A DNA stretch of 64,000 nucleotides from assembly GCA_963930655.1 (NCBI GenBank), contig OZ005601.1, forward strand, positions 13,078,001-13,142,000, written 5' to 3'. This DNA is from Myrica gale. Taxonomy: Eukaryota; Streptophyta; Magnoliopsida; Fagales; Myricaceae. This document shows, in pieces, positions 13,084 through 24,590 of the stretch. The translations under genes were made by a program, and so were the position numbers. Position 1 is the first letter of the stretch; each line of letters begins with the position of its first letter. Under the pieces are notes generated by a model. The model was not told the origin of the DNA, did not search any database, and was given only the letters and a program-made list of their open reading frames with translations.

Positions 13084-13861
13084 CACTAGTAGAAAAACCT
13101 GCTTCAGCCACGCGGTAAGTTCCGGACGTGGGTAAAGCGCAGGCTTCTTCCACCACTCAGTCAAACTCGTCGAAGTTGAAGATTCACAGCTCGACCGCAA
13201 GTCAGCGTCGGCTTCCTGGTCGGCGAATGTCCAAAACGAAATTACTGTAGCGCTTATATAATTCTTTTTTCCAACTCCACACTACATCGACGAACCAGCC
13301 GTCGTGGGTGCCATAGTAACCCAGTCGCCTTTCCTCCACCGCCTGAGTTTGTCAAGAAAAATCCCAGAGCCGACGAAGGTGGTCGTCGCCAACGATTTTT
13401 TAGTGCGATATTTATGCCAACCACAATCTTCTTGCTCGTCAAGGATCTCCGGTGAAAAAATCCGGGGATGTCGTAGCTCAGTCGAAATCTCAGAAACCTG
13501 GGATCACTCTGCCAAAGGTCTCTGTGATTTGGGTATAACTCGGTTGCTCCATCAGACAAAGATGAACTTTTTCAGGCAAGGGTTTTTTTACTCTGTGATT
13601 TGGAAAATAGCTAACGATATGTCTCTGTGATTTGGAAATAAGCTGATGACATATGTTCCCAAATTTGCAAGATTCTTGCCGTTCACAATCTCTGTTCGTC
13701 TCCTCTCCTAAATTAAGCAGTTTATCGTGGAGTCCGGAGAGAAACTCTGCTCTTGTTCTTTTTTTCCATGCCTACCAAAAGTATGTTTTCCATGACTTTA
13801 ATATATTGGTTTTATGGAGATTTGTGAATTTGTTTCTCACGATACTTTAACGTTTTTGCAG

Positions 13862-14256
13862 CTTATTGGAACCGATCATTGTTCCTTTAATTCCACATAG
13901 AAAGATCTAGGGATTGATGATTTCCGAAAAATTCCCAATGGTGTCAATGGTAATCATCAAAATTGGTACTTAACTTTCCTAAAATCATATAAACTGCTCT
14001 GAGAAATTATCTGGGGCCAACTTATGCTATTCTACTTTTTAATTCTTCTCTATGTGGTGATGGGAATCTGTAGGTATCGAGGAGAAAATGCATTTGGTAT
14101 TGGATATTATGGTGGTAAGCAGCAATAGATTTCCTGCTTGTTTGCATATAAATAGCTCCATACAAAAACTCCTCTAGAAATGCTACTTTTCTCTGTCTCA
14201 TTTGTAATGCAGGAATCTGGCCAATTTTTTGTCATTGATTATGTTCGGATAACAGG
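13862..14256 (+). pseudogene. PYD2: Captured dihydropyrimidinase (PYD2) exons, with introns, in CACTA-1
   Basis: Three consecutive exons can be read with GT-AG introns between them: 13862-13949 (LIGTDHCSFNST, stop, then LGIDDFRKIPNGVN), 14074-14114 (GIEEKMHLVLDIMV) and 14213-about 14256 (ESGQFFVIDYVRIT). The string DDFRKIPNGVNG(I/V)E and the following ESGQ...DYVRIT are characteristic of dihydropyrimidinase, the pyrimidine-catabolism amidohydrolase. Codon phases match across the introns. A TAG replaces a Gln-type codon after FNST. Only a small C-terminal-half part is present, so no enzyme is made. Presence of introns means it was copied from genomic DNA, not from mRNA. Confidence 0.85.
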
Positions 14257-14570
14257 CACATAATAGTATTCTATTTATCTGACTGTTTAGATAATGCAAG
14301 ATCCCTTTGTAAGTTTTATTTGGCGTTCCTAGATGAGAAATCTAAGATAGTGCCAGTAGTATGTCAAATTGAATTCACTATCTTCAATCTTTTGAACCCA
14401 TTATTTGGAATTAGTCAGGCCGTTAGATGTCTGCTTCACTACTTAGTCTATTAGACTTTGGCTTCTGAATTTGTGGTGGTAGATAGAGGCTGAAGCACTT
14501 GTGGTGAATTAATTCTGAGTTTGATGCTTAATTGGTTATTACCATTTAAGATGATGAGGAATCCCTGGAC

Positions 14571-14813
14571 ATGGCAGGTGTAAAAGATATTTACAAAGTT
14601 TTGTTGTTGAAAGACCCAGCTAGCCAAGAGAGGAAGCTTGAGGAGATGGAGAAAAATCAATGTATACTAAAGGCTTTGGAGGCAGTCGCCAACAATTGGT
14701 TAATGGAAGTTCTCCTGTTGTTGAGATTTCACTCCCAAATGGAGTTCATCACTGTTAAAATCTCCATACTTGTTCTGATGTTTAGAATTATTGCTGGCTT
14801 TTTAAATATCTAA
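14571..14813 (+). other. Unassigned open frame (80 codons) in CACTA-1
   Basis: It begins MAGVKDIYKVLLLKDPASQE, followed by a charged, potentially helical stretch (KLEEMEKNQ). I do not recognise the family. It lies downstream of the PYD2 fragment and could be another captured exon with read-through into intron, or chance coding. Confidence 0.25.
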
Positions 14814-15269
14814 TTGGCTTTTTGAGAAGCTAGAAAAGTTGAAGAGGTTTTGGAGATGAACTTGTAACTGGAAAATGAAATTGCTTCAGGGAAGTTGTAA
14901 ACTGTGATACACAACTACCCTAGAAAGTTTGGAAGATGAGCTTTTATATGGTAGAATTACTTGTTCTCTTTGCAATTGTTGGTAAAGATAAAAAAAAACC
15001 ATATTAGATAACTACCTGAAGAAGTATGTGAAATTTTATCTATTCCATTGTCTTGAATGTTTTGGAATCTAATCAGAACTTTTAGATAACTACCTGAAGA
15101 AGTATGTGAACTTTTATGATCTGTCCTTTGTGTTTTAGGGCCTTATTGCCTTCTAAGGTTTTATTGGTTCCTTTATGCCGTATAGGTCCTTGATTTGCAT
15201 GTTTTACCCCTCCCTTAATCCATCACATTTCTTTGCCGTGTTTTTTGTTTGTTGATCTCTTTTTGTTAG

Positions 15270-15500
15270 GTTGTGCTGTTGCTGTTTTGCTGCAGCCATA
15301 ATTTGAGCTGTTGTTTCGCGGCTGCTGCTTCTGCCTCTGTGCTGCTGTTGTTTCTGCCTGCTGTTGTGTTTCCTTGCACACTTGTTTCTGCTATCTGCTG
15401 TGCCTGTTCTATGCTGTTTCTGTTGTGTCTGTTGTTGCTGTTTTTGCAGCTGTTGCTCTGTTTCTGTTGTACATCATTGTGGCTGTTTTCCGCAAACTGT
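15270..15500. repeat. CTG/TGTT-rich low-complexity tract in CACTA-1
   Basis: A run of degenerate TGCTGTT/CTGCTG units. It yields Cys/Leu/Val-rich open frames in all three forward frames, the signature of simple-sequence DNA and not of a protein gene. Confidence 0.75.
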
Positions 15501-16483
15501 TTTGTATACCAAAAAAATAAAAGAAAGTGGCTCGAAGTGGTTCACCCCCAAGGTGAGATGATGACAGATGGGCATTACATGTTTGAGCTTGGAGAAAATT
15601 TAATTTCTCACTGTAATTTCACTTAACCCCTAAACTACCAATCCATTTTTAAAGGGGGTAAAACCCTATTTTACTGTCGTTATCGTCTATTTTACCAAAT
15701 TCTAAGAGGAGACAATCTCAAAAACTTTTTCCATGAAACTGTAGTAGTCAAACGTGAAAGTTCTATTGTCCTTGCAAAGACCTTGTTTCACTTTTAGCAC
15801 TTGTTATGCTTTTAAGCCACCCAAGGTCTCATATTCTCAACGTTCTTGTAGACAAAATTGAAATAAATGGTTAAGTAAGATGGAATGCTTTTCCTTTTGC
15901 CCTGTCCCACGCTCCCTCTATATTTCAGAAACAACTTAAAATCTATACCAAGGATTATTCATACAAAAACGATGGAGGGAATTGCCGCAGACTTTTGAAA
16001 CATAGGTTGGTATAGATGGGGAAGGTACAAACATTATGGATCAGTGTAGGAGATAAAAAGCTACCAATAAACCATATAGTACATCACACATCGTTGCTAT
16101 ATTGGAACCATTTTTTTAGAGTATGGTCTCATAAATTATTGGACCGGTTAGAGAAAATATTATAGTAAATGGTATTACCTACAGACAACGCATATATTAG
16201 AGGGACATTAAATTACAGCAATATTTGCAATCCCAAAACTCATCGAATTTCACATTTAATGTTGTACCCGGGTAGTTCACCAACTATGTGCATGCACTAG
16301 AATCTAATATTTTAAGCCAAGGTTTGACATTGAAGCTATCCTTGGACTGAGACACAGGCGGGACAATCTAAAATTGGCTTTTGGCGTTGGGCGTTGGGCG
16401 GGAAAAATGTTGGCGCCCATGAAATTTAGTAGAAAGTAGAAACTAGAAAAGGACTTTGTTGGCTATCTTTTTCAAACACCAGT

Positions 16484-17046
16484 ATGTTTTCAAATTCTGC
16501 GTCCACAGAGGAGAGTGCGGAACCCGCTTCGCAGCTAGCCAAAGGGCATGCTCCTAAAAGCCAAACTACTCAGGTGTGTTCTTACGAAAACTCGAATGCT
16601 CTGCTATTGTGTTATGATGCTCCATTTTTTTTGAAAGATCAGACTATTCATTTTTCGAATGCTATCATGTTAGTTTACGACATTGAGGCTTCGAATGAAC
16701 CTCCTACATACTTCTGGCTTCGGTTTAGGATGACGGCAAGTTAGTTTAGCATGCTTCCGTTCAACTTATAATGCTCTGTTCTTGATGTGGTTGTGTAGTC
16801 TGCATTGCCCAGAGTACATATTGGAACTGTAAATGCGTAGATGATTTTTGGGTGGGTCTAGGGTTGTCTCTGGCACACAAGGGTGGTATTCAAGCTGACT
16901 ATGGTAGTTATCTAAAGTTTACTTTGTTTTTGTTCAGACTAGTTGTTCAGCTTGGTTTATTGGATGGCTGGAAGTACAAAGCGAGACAGGACAGATTCTG
17001 CCTCAAGATGGAGCAACTCCTAGGATCCCAAATGAGCACGCAGTAA
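16484..17046 (+). other. Unassigned open frames (16484-16744 and 16852-17046) in CACTA-1
   Basis: The first frame begins MFSNSASTEESAEPASQLAK and stops at 16744. The second reads GLGLSLAHKGGIQADYG and stops at 17046, close to the right subterminal region. They could be exons of one gene captured by, or native to, the transposon. I cannot assign a family. Confidence 0.25.
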
Positions 17047-17871
17047 TGTAAATCTGTAAAAATTGTGAAATTGAAAATGATATGAATATGTTAGATTTGG
17101 CAATGAAGTCCATGTACAGAGATGGACAACACTCTGTTTTGTTATTTGATTGTACTCTGCAACGATCTCTCTCTTAAGAAGTCTAGCTCAATTAATGGAG
17201 GACAATGCAAAATTTAAAAAATAAATAAATTGCACTAAAATTTGAAAATGATATAGAAAGTTCACGTTAAAAAAATCTCAGAGTGCAAAACTTCGAATGC
17301 ACAACGTGAACCCATAAAACAAGAATGAACTGCAACAATGCCCACATGTCAATATGAAGCTGCTGTGACCACCATTGTCGTGGGCAAAATTATTTCTCCA
17401 CGACCATCCTCTCGTTGCGGTAGCTCAAAAATTTGACCGAAAGCAATTTCGGCGACTATTGCCCAGTCGGGAGTGGCCATTAGCAATGGAAACAATCGTC
17501 AACGCAAGTCTAGTTGGCCCGTCGTAGTTGAGTCAAAGAAACCGATTTGGGCGGCGACTTGGGATCGTCGACCAATGATGTTGCATTCCTGACGGCATGG
17601 AGATCGTCGGCGTAGAGCAACGGGGACCAGTCCGTCGAAAAAGCGAGACCCATCGACGACGGCAAAAATAGCATCTCCCAACGAACTTCATAGTCACTGT
17701 TGCCTCCCTGCCCCGACAGAGGTGTTGAGTCGTCGAAGACGAGCTGCCTTGACGCTGCAACCTCGACGAAGCTTCGACGACCCATTGTCGTGGCTGAAGA
17801 CCTTTTATGACGACTTATGCCATTTTTCCCTACGGAAGCCTCCGTCGGCGATTGCCGATTTTCTACTAGTG

Positions 17872-18500
17872 ATGCTTCCTCGTTTCAACCATCTTCATAG
17901 CAAGATCTCCAATATCTTGAAGCTCATAAGAAACATTATGACTTCTCACATCATAAATAAAGTTTCGAAGCTGATCTCTAAGTACAACATGATCAATTGC
18001 TGAGAAATCTTTTAGATAAAGCTCAGCAAGACGAAGTAACTTAGAATGATCATACGCTACAAACGAGTTTCTTGGATCAAGACATGATATACAAAGAAGT
18101 AACTTCGTACTTGCTTCAGTGAAACGATGATCCATCTCTTGGGTGATCAAATCAATAACTTGGCAAAACACTTCCACACGAAAACGATGCAAATAAGTAA
18201 TTGTTTGCCCTCCACGCCGAGCTCGACCAAGAGTTGGAATAATGTCTTCCATATTGGGTACAGTGATAGAATTATTCACGCAAAAAGTTTTGACTTCTTC
18301 AAAAAAATCATCTCATCCATTCTCTCTCAAATCCTGCAACCGACGCTTCAGAAACTTGGATGTTATTCTTTGCAGTAGCCTCAACAACCAATTGGAGTTG
18401 GTGAGCAAAACAATGAATGTAGGTCGCAGAAGGATGATCCCTCAAAATGAGAGACTTTAACCTATTGAATTCGCCTCGCATGTTTGATGCCCCATTTATA
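17872..18500 (-). pseudogene. hAT (TTF/ZMYM1-like) transposase, upstream part of broken gene
   Basis: The minus strand from about 18483 encodes NMRGEFNRLKSLILRDHP followed by YIHCFAHQLQLVV, the conserved segment of plant hAT transposases related to ZMYM1-like proteins. After a frame break near 18300 the frame at 18279-17866 continues with NNSITVPNMEDIIPTLGRAR and RFTEASTKLLLCISCLDPRNSF, again typical of that family. It runs directly into the CACTA-1 end at 17871. The remainder of the reading continues at 13083-12991. Stops and a frameshift make it non-functional. Confidence 0.8.
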
Positions 18501-19188
18501 TTGCTATGAAATCATTAGATTCCAAATCTAGAAAATCTAAGTGACCTTTTATGTAATTATTAAGTGAAAGTAATTGCGCGTGCGCGGACGATGTTATAAG
18601 ACTCCATGATCCAAAGTGTCTTACCAATTACAGCAACTTGTTTTTAATACCATTGGACCAGTGATTATTTTTTGGAAAACATTAAGTCTCCCAGATTATT
18701 TCTTCCATTAGGTGCTTAGGACTCGAAATTTCAGATGCATTGGTAATTCTTATTTTTTTTGTTACAGAAGAATATGAATGAAGACAATGTACTATCTTAT
18801 ATACTTTTTAACAGAAAGTTAAAATAAAAGCTACGAGGACTCTTTACAGAAACTAATATGGATTAGAGTTTACTTGTTAATTTGCAGTACCATTATCCAC
18901 AAAACCAGTTAGATCTGAATAAAAGTTGCATGAGAGACTTTCATCTAATAATTACATAAAAGGTCACTTACATAAGACGTTTCACCCTAAGTAAGTTAAA
19001 AAAATACAAAAATAAGGTTGGGCTGGGCTGATTGGGCGTCAAAGGGGGGCGAGCTGGGCATCTGGACAAGCCATAGGGGGGCTGAAACTCTAATGGGCCA
19101 AGGGGCGGGCCTTGACAAAAAAATAAAGAAATAACATGTAAAAAAAAATTTGGGGAGCCAACCCCCTTGGCTCCGCTGTGGGTTTTAT

Positions 19189-20605
19189 TGTTAATTTTAA
19201 AAAAATATTAACAAACCTAATAGATTCCCTATGTTTTGTGATTCTGGATTGAAAGATTCCCTCCGGCGGACGAAATCTAATATCGATGTTTTCAGCGAAA
19301 AATATATGAAAAAGCGGAATGATTCCGATGCCTTTGTTCTTTTTATTTGTTTTTTCACCCACGTTGTCCTTAATTTATAAAATAAATATATGTTGTACCC
19401 CAACGGGAGTCTCGACCCTGGAGATAAAAGGCTACTTACAGTGGCACAAAGGACAGGAAGGTTGCACAAAAGAAAAGGGAGTCAAAACTCAAAAGTGAAA
19501 GCGTCGAGGACCAATACAAGCTTAAAAAATAACATCAAGAATCCACGTAGCTCTTACCAAGAAACTCAACAGAAGCGACCGACAAGGAAAAGGGGATTTG
19601 TAGAAAATGGAGTCATGGACATTCGCGTGCTCCTTGCTCCTTCTCACACTCCAATAATATTGGCTCCGCTCCCAAAAGCAACTTTTGCATGCCAATTGAC
19701 AGTAACAAAAAATAAATAAATAAAGCTTTAATTTTTTTGGGAATAGTCCGTGTCGATAATTATAATGCCAAGTAAATTAACATGCATGTAATTGAAAGCA
19801 TGGTTTAGATTTTACTCTCCCTGCGCTCTTGATAGTTATATCATGGACTCATTTTGCTCCACATGATGTTTTGTTTCATTGTTGCAAGGGAATATATATA
19901 GTCTATATATATATATATATATGATATTTTCTTTTGAAAATTGAAGTTTAACAGCAAGGACTTATATTATAACACGCGGAAAGTAGTCACTTTCGATTAC
20001 AACAGTTTTTGTTCAACGTGTTCCACTTGATCCTGTGAAGTACATGCAAAAGCTCAAATGTGCATGGCTGATCGAGCTCGTCATATGCTACATGTGACAG
20101 CCGACACGTGTTAACATGCATTCCAATCAATTGGAGCTTTTCGAGCTCAAAAGTTGGTGGTTATCCAAACTTTTGACCTCTAATTATTTGTAGGACACTC
20201 GACCAACAATTCCCGCACTATAGTACTTCACGGAACATGGAAAATATTGTACTATATTCCATCAGCTAGTTCAAACTATATATCATTTCAACCGAAGATA
20301 TTTAGTCATTGGCTTTGTTTAATTCCCTCCCCTAATCCTTCACGAAAATGTTGAAAACATGAGACAAAATTCTCGAGATATGGAGACTAATCTCCACGAT
20401 TCCTATGGACGTTGATCGCTTTATAATGATTTCGACAGGTAAAATGCATCTTAATGTGGCTCAATTAGTATAAATCTCAAAAGTAAATAATTGATGTCTA
20501 TATTAATACTTTTATACCTCTTCCAAAGGTGATAACTCAATAGTTGGAAGGACAAACTTTCCTTCTAGTAAGAACTATATTTAATGGGTGAGAATAAGTT
20601 TGAAT
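19189..20605. other. Intergenic, nothing recognised
   Basis: AT-rich spacer with a TA microsatellite at about 19902-19922. The frame at 19390-19719 has no motif. Confidence 0.4.
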
Positions 20606-21080
20606 TAGGGTTGCATAACCAGAAATTCGGTTCGAATTTTGGATCAGAATCTGGTTGAAACAGATTTTTGGTTGTATCTAAAATGAAGGATCGGACCGGA
20701 CCGGTCCGGTCTGGACCACATACCAGTTTCATTTTTTTCTGAAGTTTTTATTTTTTTTCTTATTTTTTTATTTATTTATTGGTAAATCAGGAGAAAGGAA
20801 TGACTTAATTTCAAAGGGGGAAGGCCGAAAGGGACTCAAGGGACTAGGGAGAGCGTCAAAATGCAAAGTTTTGACTTAGGGTTTTTATTTTTTAAGTTTA
20901 AAGTTTGTATTAAAAAAATTTTAAAAAATATTTATTATTTAAACTAATAAATCTGGTCTAGACTAGATCCCAAAAGGCCTAGATCGGACTGGACTAGATA
21001 TAACCAATTTTTCAAATCTGGTCTGAACCGGACTAGATTTGGACCACAAATTCGGTTCGGTCCGGTTCTGTGCAGCCCTA
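20606..21080. mobile_element. hAT-superfamily MITE, 475 bp, TSD GTTTGAAT/GCTTGAAT
   Basis: The ends TAGGGTTGCA and GTGCAGCCCTA match the 6972-7335 element. The flanking 8-bp repeats differ at one base (20598-20605 and 21081-21088). The interior again holds GGACCGG/CCGGTCC words near both ends with an AT-rich middle. No coding content. The mismatched duplication suggests an older insertion than 6972-7335. Confidence 0.82.
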
Positions 21081-21088
21081 GCTTGAAT

Positions 21089-22476
21089 CATACCGTCTGC
21101 AAGCAAATCTTTGACTTATACGATCCTTTAACTGTAAGGTCGTTGGTTCAAATGTTCAGGATTTGTTGTTACACTCTCAATCTTAACAATGCATTTTTCA
21201 GTTGAATTTGAGCTTAGTGTTCAAAAGCTAAGTGTAACAGATTTTCTGATTATAAAAGAAATATATTTTGTTTTACACCAAGGATTATCTAGGTACATAT
21301 GAGAGAATGAGAGCTTTTATTCGACGAAACAATATAGAAATTATCGATTTATTATCCGTTGAAATCTATCAGAAACGATCGAGAAACAGAAGCACTGTCA
21401 TGATTTATAGTATTTACTATAGTTTCATCTGGTCCCATTCAGCGAAAATCTTCTTGAATGTGACTAAGACATAAGCGTTGTCTTATAAAGTAGATATTCG
21501 TTTTGTAAATATTTTTAAGATTTTAAAAGAATTGTGAATATTTATTTAGATTGAAGTTTTATAGATTTTGTGTAAAAGTTGGTGAAAAGTTTTAAAGATA
21601 TTTAATTTTTGTTAAAGTTTGTAAAAAGTTGTATAAATAGATGAATTGATGTAATTGTTTAATATAAAATAATTAGAGTTTGATGAAAAAATAATATTTG
21701 TTATGATTTTTTTAAAAAGGTATTAGAGTTTGTGCGAAAAATTGTTGGAGATTGTATAAAAAATATTAGTATTTGTGTATGAATTTTGAGATTTTAAATA
21801 TTCATTTTAAATATTTATTAAATCTTATTATATTTTAAAATATTTTTACAAACTAATATATCTTGAGTTAAGTTTTCAAAAACCAAAAAAAAAAAACTAA
21901 AGGGCAGTAGCACCCTTTCTCGAAGGAGCCGGTTCAGTAATTGGATAGGAGTTTGGCTTTTGGCTCGGAGGGAAAATAACAAACGAGGGTCACGTCCACT
22001 GCATGGTGCATTTGCCAATATTTGTAGCCGCCGCAAAAGTAGAAAGAATCTGTACCATCTCTCCCATCTATAAGGTTAGTCGATAAGCATCATATCAGTA
22101 TATATATATATATATAGAAACATAATAAAATGTCAACATAACCCAATTTTATCCGTCCAAGTAACAAGTGAAATTTTCCATCCGTGAAACGTCAGCTTTT
22201 ACAACTAGCTTCAATTCAAGTTTCTCTCTTAATGCTCTGAACCTTTTCTGGGTTTGTTGATGCGTGCTAGCTGTTTTACTCAATAGCAACCTAAAGAACA
22301 AAGAACTTAAAAAAGACTTCTAATTCATTGAGATGGGTATTCGGTATTCCTTTGGATGGTATGAGCAGTCAGTCACTATTCTCTACAGCACACGCAATGA
22401 GTATTTAAAGAGCCACTAAAAAGCGAGCTAGTGGCGCATATACCATGAGAGTCATGGGACTTTGGGATTTGTCTCT
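21089..22476. other. Intergenic, nothing recognised
   Basis: Very AT-rich (especially 21480-21850), with a TA microsatellite near 22098-22116. I see no gene. Confidence 0.4.
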
Positions 22477-22675
22477 GGGTGCGTTTGTGTACCAAAATTT
22501 TACCCCCTCTAAAATTTTAACACAATTAAATATTACAATATAATCCCTCTCTCCCCATCAAATCATTACTATTTACTACAAAAAAATATAAAAAATTACC
22601 TCTCTCTTCACTTTTTCACTAAACCCAATACCTAAAATTTTAACAACACTAAAATTTTACAACACAAACACAACC
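22477..22675. mobile_element. Small MITE, about 199 bp, 3-bp TSD TCT (tentative)
   Basis: Left end GGGTGCGTTTGTGTACCAAA and right end TTGTGTTTGTGTTGTAAAA (read on the minus strand) form an imperfect terminal inverted repeat of about 26 bp, ending in AAAATTTTA on both sides. TCT flanks both ends. A 3-bp duplication would suit the PIF/Harbinger type. A related AAAATTTT-rich sequence lies around 54740-55100. Confidence 0.55.
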
Positions 22676-24590
22676 TCTGTCTCGTCTCGTGATTTGTGCA
22701 CCAAGAGAATGCAAAGACATACTGGCAGTGATTTGTCTCTGTCTCGTTTTTGTGGCCCACCTTTGCAGTTGCTGCTGCAGACGAGTCATCCATTATATAC
22801 TTGCGCGCGCGCGAAGTAGGAGCGAGCTCCACAATTTCTTTTTTATTTTTCAAATAGAGTCGGAACACTAACATCAATTTCAAAGATGTCACTCTCTACT
22901 CGAGAGGAGGACTGAAAAATAATTGAATCATTAATTTGGAACTTGGAACATATCGATACCGGATTTTCACGCTTCTCGGTGTTAATGCTCTTCCTGTCAT
23001 CACTCACCAGACTACCAACCGTAGTGGCACAACTGGCCTCAATTAGTCAAATAGACTGAACAGCTGCGGCCATCCCCTGTCTGCAAAATGACAAAACTAC
23101 CCGTCCAATTACATGTTACTCTTGAATTTCTAAATGTCCCCCTCAATTAATATTTATGATAAGTATACCCTACGTACAAAATCTCCATCCTTATAACACA
23201 TTGCATCATTAAATTATGATCTATAGATTTTCAAATTTTTTACCTCATCTTAAGATCTAACCATTTATGTTATGTCTTGATCACTTACTATTTTCATGAC
23301 AACATGGCATGTGAGAGAGATGAAGCATCTTTTTCAATTATGTTGTCTGCAGAGAGAAATCAACCTACTTCATTATGTGGAATAGCCCGAACAACAAATT
23401 TCAACTATTCTTTCGCAACTACATGTGGGTACAAAGTTTCCTTAGTTGGCTGGCTGGCTGGCTTGCTAGCTGGTTGGATTGGTTTGAGTCAAAGAATTGT
23501 CATGAGAGGTTTTCTACTTCGGCGAACATCCATTGCAATGATGGCAAAGATTGTGAAAAGCGTGACTATCATCCATGTTGATACTAGAGTCGATGCAAAA
23601 TGAGGCGTGTCCAATGAGTATTGGAATAATTTGGAAATTTCTACTGACAAAATGAATACTCTCGAGATAATTCGATCGTGAGAAAGGGTGCACTTGTGGG
23701 TAGAAATCTCAACGAAATTTCAATAGAGAAAAAACATTAATATGAAAAAAAAAAGAAGAAAATGTAGAATTGTCACCAAATGTGACAAGTCAAGCCATGA
23801 TAAGTACCTGAGCAATATACCCTCTTGGAAAAATTATCAATAAATCAGTAATTATCTAATGTGGGACTGAAATAATTAATCGAAGCACAAATTCTTGTCA
23901 ATTGAGTGAGAGGGAGGAAAAAAAAAAGAAAGGAAAAATAACCTAATGTGTATCTTCTTCTATTAGCTTGTGACGCTTGTGTCGAGCAGTAAAAAACGAG
24001 CCCGAGCATGAGCATGAGGATCGTAGGTTTTTTTTTTTTTCTGGAATAGGATCGTAGGTTCAAATAATTCATTGGAAAGCGATTCTTTTTGTCTCTGTAA
24101 ACAAAGGTACACCAACACCACTGCAACGCGCAGCAGCACCGCGTTGTCCAAAAGCCTGAGATGGAAAAGCATTATTAAGGTTTATTTGCAGTTTTAATTG
24201 TGATCAAAGCAAAGGGCTCTGACTCTGAGGGAACGTTGAAGTGCATCTCACCTGGCTCAAACCAGTTGGTCATAGAGTAATAGGGGCAATTAAGCACCAC
24301 CACCCATCCTTTCACTTTTGCCCCGCAGGCCAATCCATACTTATCCAATACAATATTTTTATAGACTCCAACTATCGCAGGCAGGCCTTGACATGTTACA
24401 TAGCCCCACGCGTTCTGCCAAATTTTCTAGAAAAGTCATACACAAATTCTGAGAGGTCCGTATACACGAATGGGTTTAAAAAACAAACCCTAGCTTTTAT
24501 TGGTAAGGGCAGAACCTCTTTTGGTAAGGGCGAAGCCAATCACAAACCATCCTCCTAATTAAGCTTGTCAAGCTAGCTCGATCGGGTGAA
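22676..24590. other. Intergenic, nothing recognised
   Basis: There is a short GC dinucleotide run at about 22803-22813 and a TGGC-type simple repeat at 23448-23475. No supported gene; the frames of up to 108 codons carry no motif. Confidence 0.4.

Larger units (their letters stand above)
13084..17871. mobile_element. CACTA-1: CACTA (En/Spm) transposon, 4788 bp, TSD ATG, carrying a PYD2 fragment
   Basis: It starts CACTAGTAGAAAA and ends TTTTCTACTAGTG, a perfect 13-bp terminal inverted repeat flanked by the 3-bp duplication ATG (13081-13083 and 17872-17874). Subterminal DNA is rich in GTCG/CGAC words on both sides (for example 13150-13400 and 17500-17820), as expected for CACTA transposase-binding repeats. 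No transposase gene is visible, so it is non-autonomous. It contains intron-bearing dihydropyrimidinase exons (13862-14256), a CTG-rich tract (15270-15500) and several unassigned frames. The insertion lies inside a hAT transposase gene. Confidence 0.95.
12845..19180 (-). mobile_element. hAT transposon remnant hosting a nested CACTA element (TSD GGTTTTAT)
   Basis: A perfect 8-bp repeat GGTTTTAT flanks the unit at 12837-12844 and 19181-19188. The right end GGCTCCGCTGTG and the degenerate left end CATTGGCCCG fit worn hAT CAGTGGCGGA-type termini. Inside, minus-strand sequence encodes pieces of a TTF/ZMYM1-like hAT transposase. Subtracting the 4788-bp CACTA-1 insertion leaves about 1.55 kb of hAT, so the element was already shortened. 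A second copy of the same family (52397-53546) shows the region without the CACTA insertion. Confidence 0.85.

Noticed and set aside
15273..15626. Cys/Leu-rich open frame of 117 codons (looks like a secreted or membrane peptide)
   Set aside because: Simple CTG-rich DNA; all three forward frames are open with similar composition.
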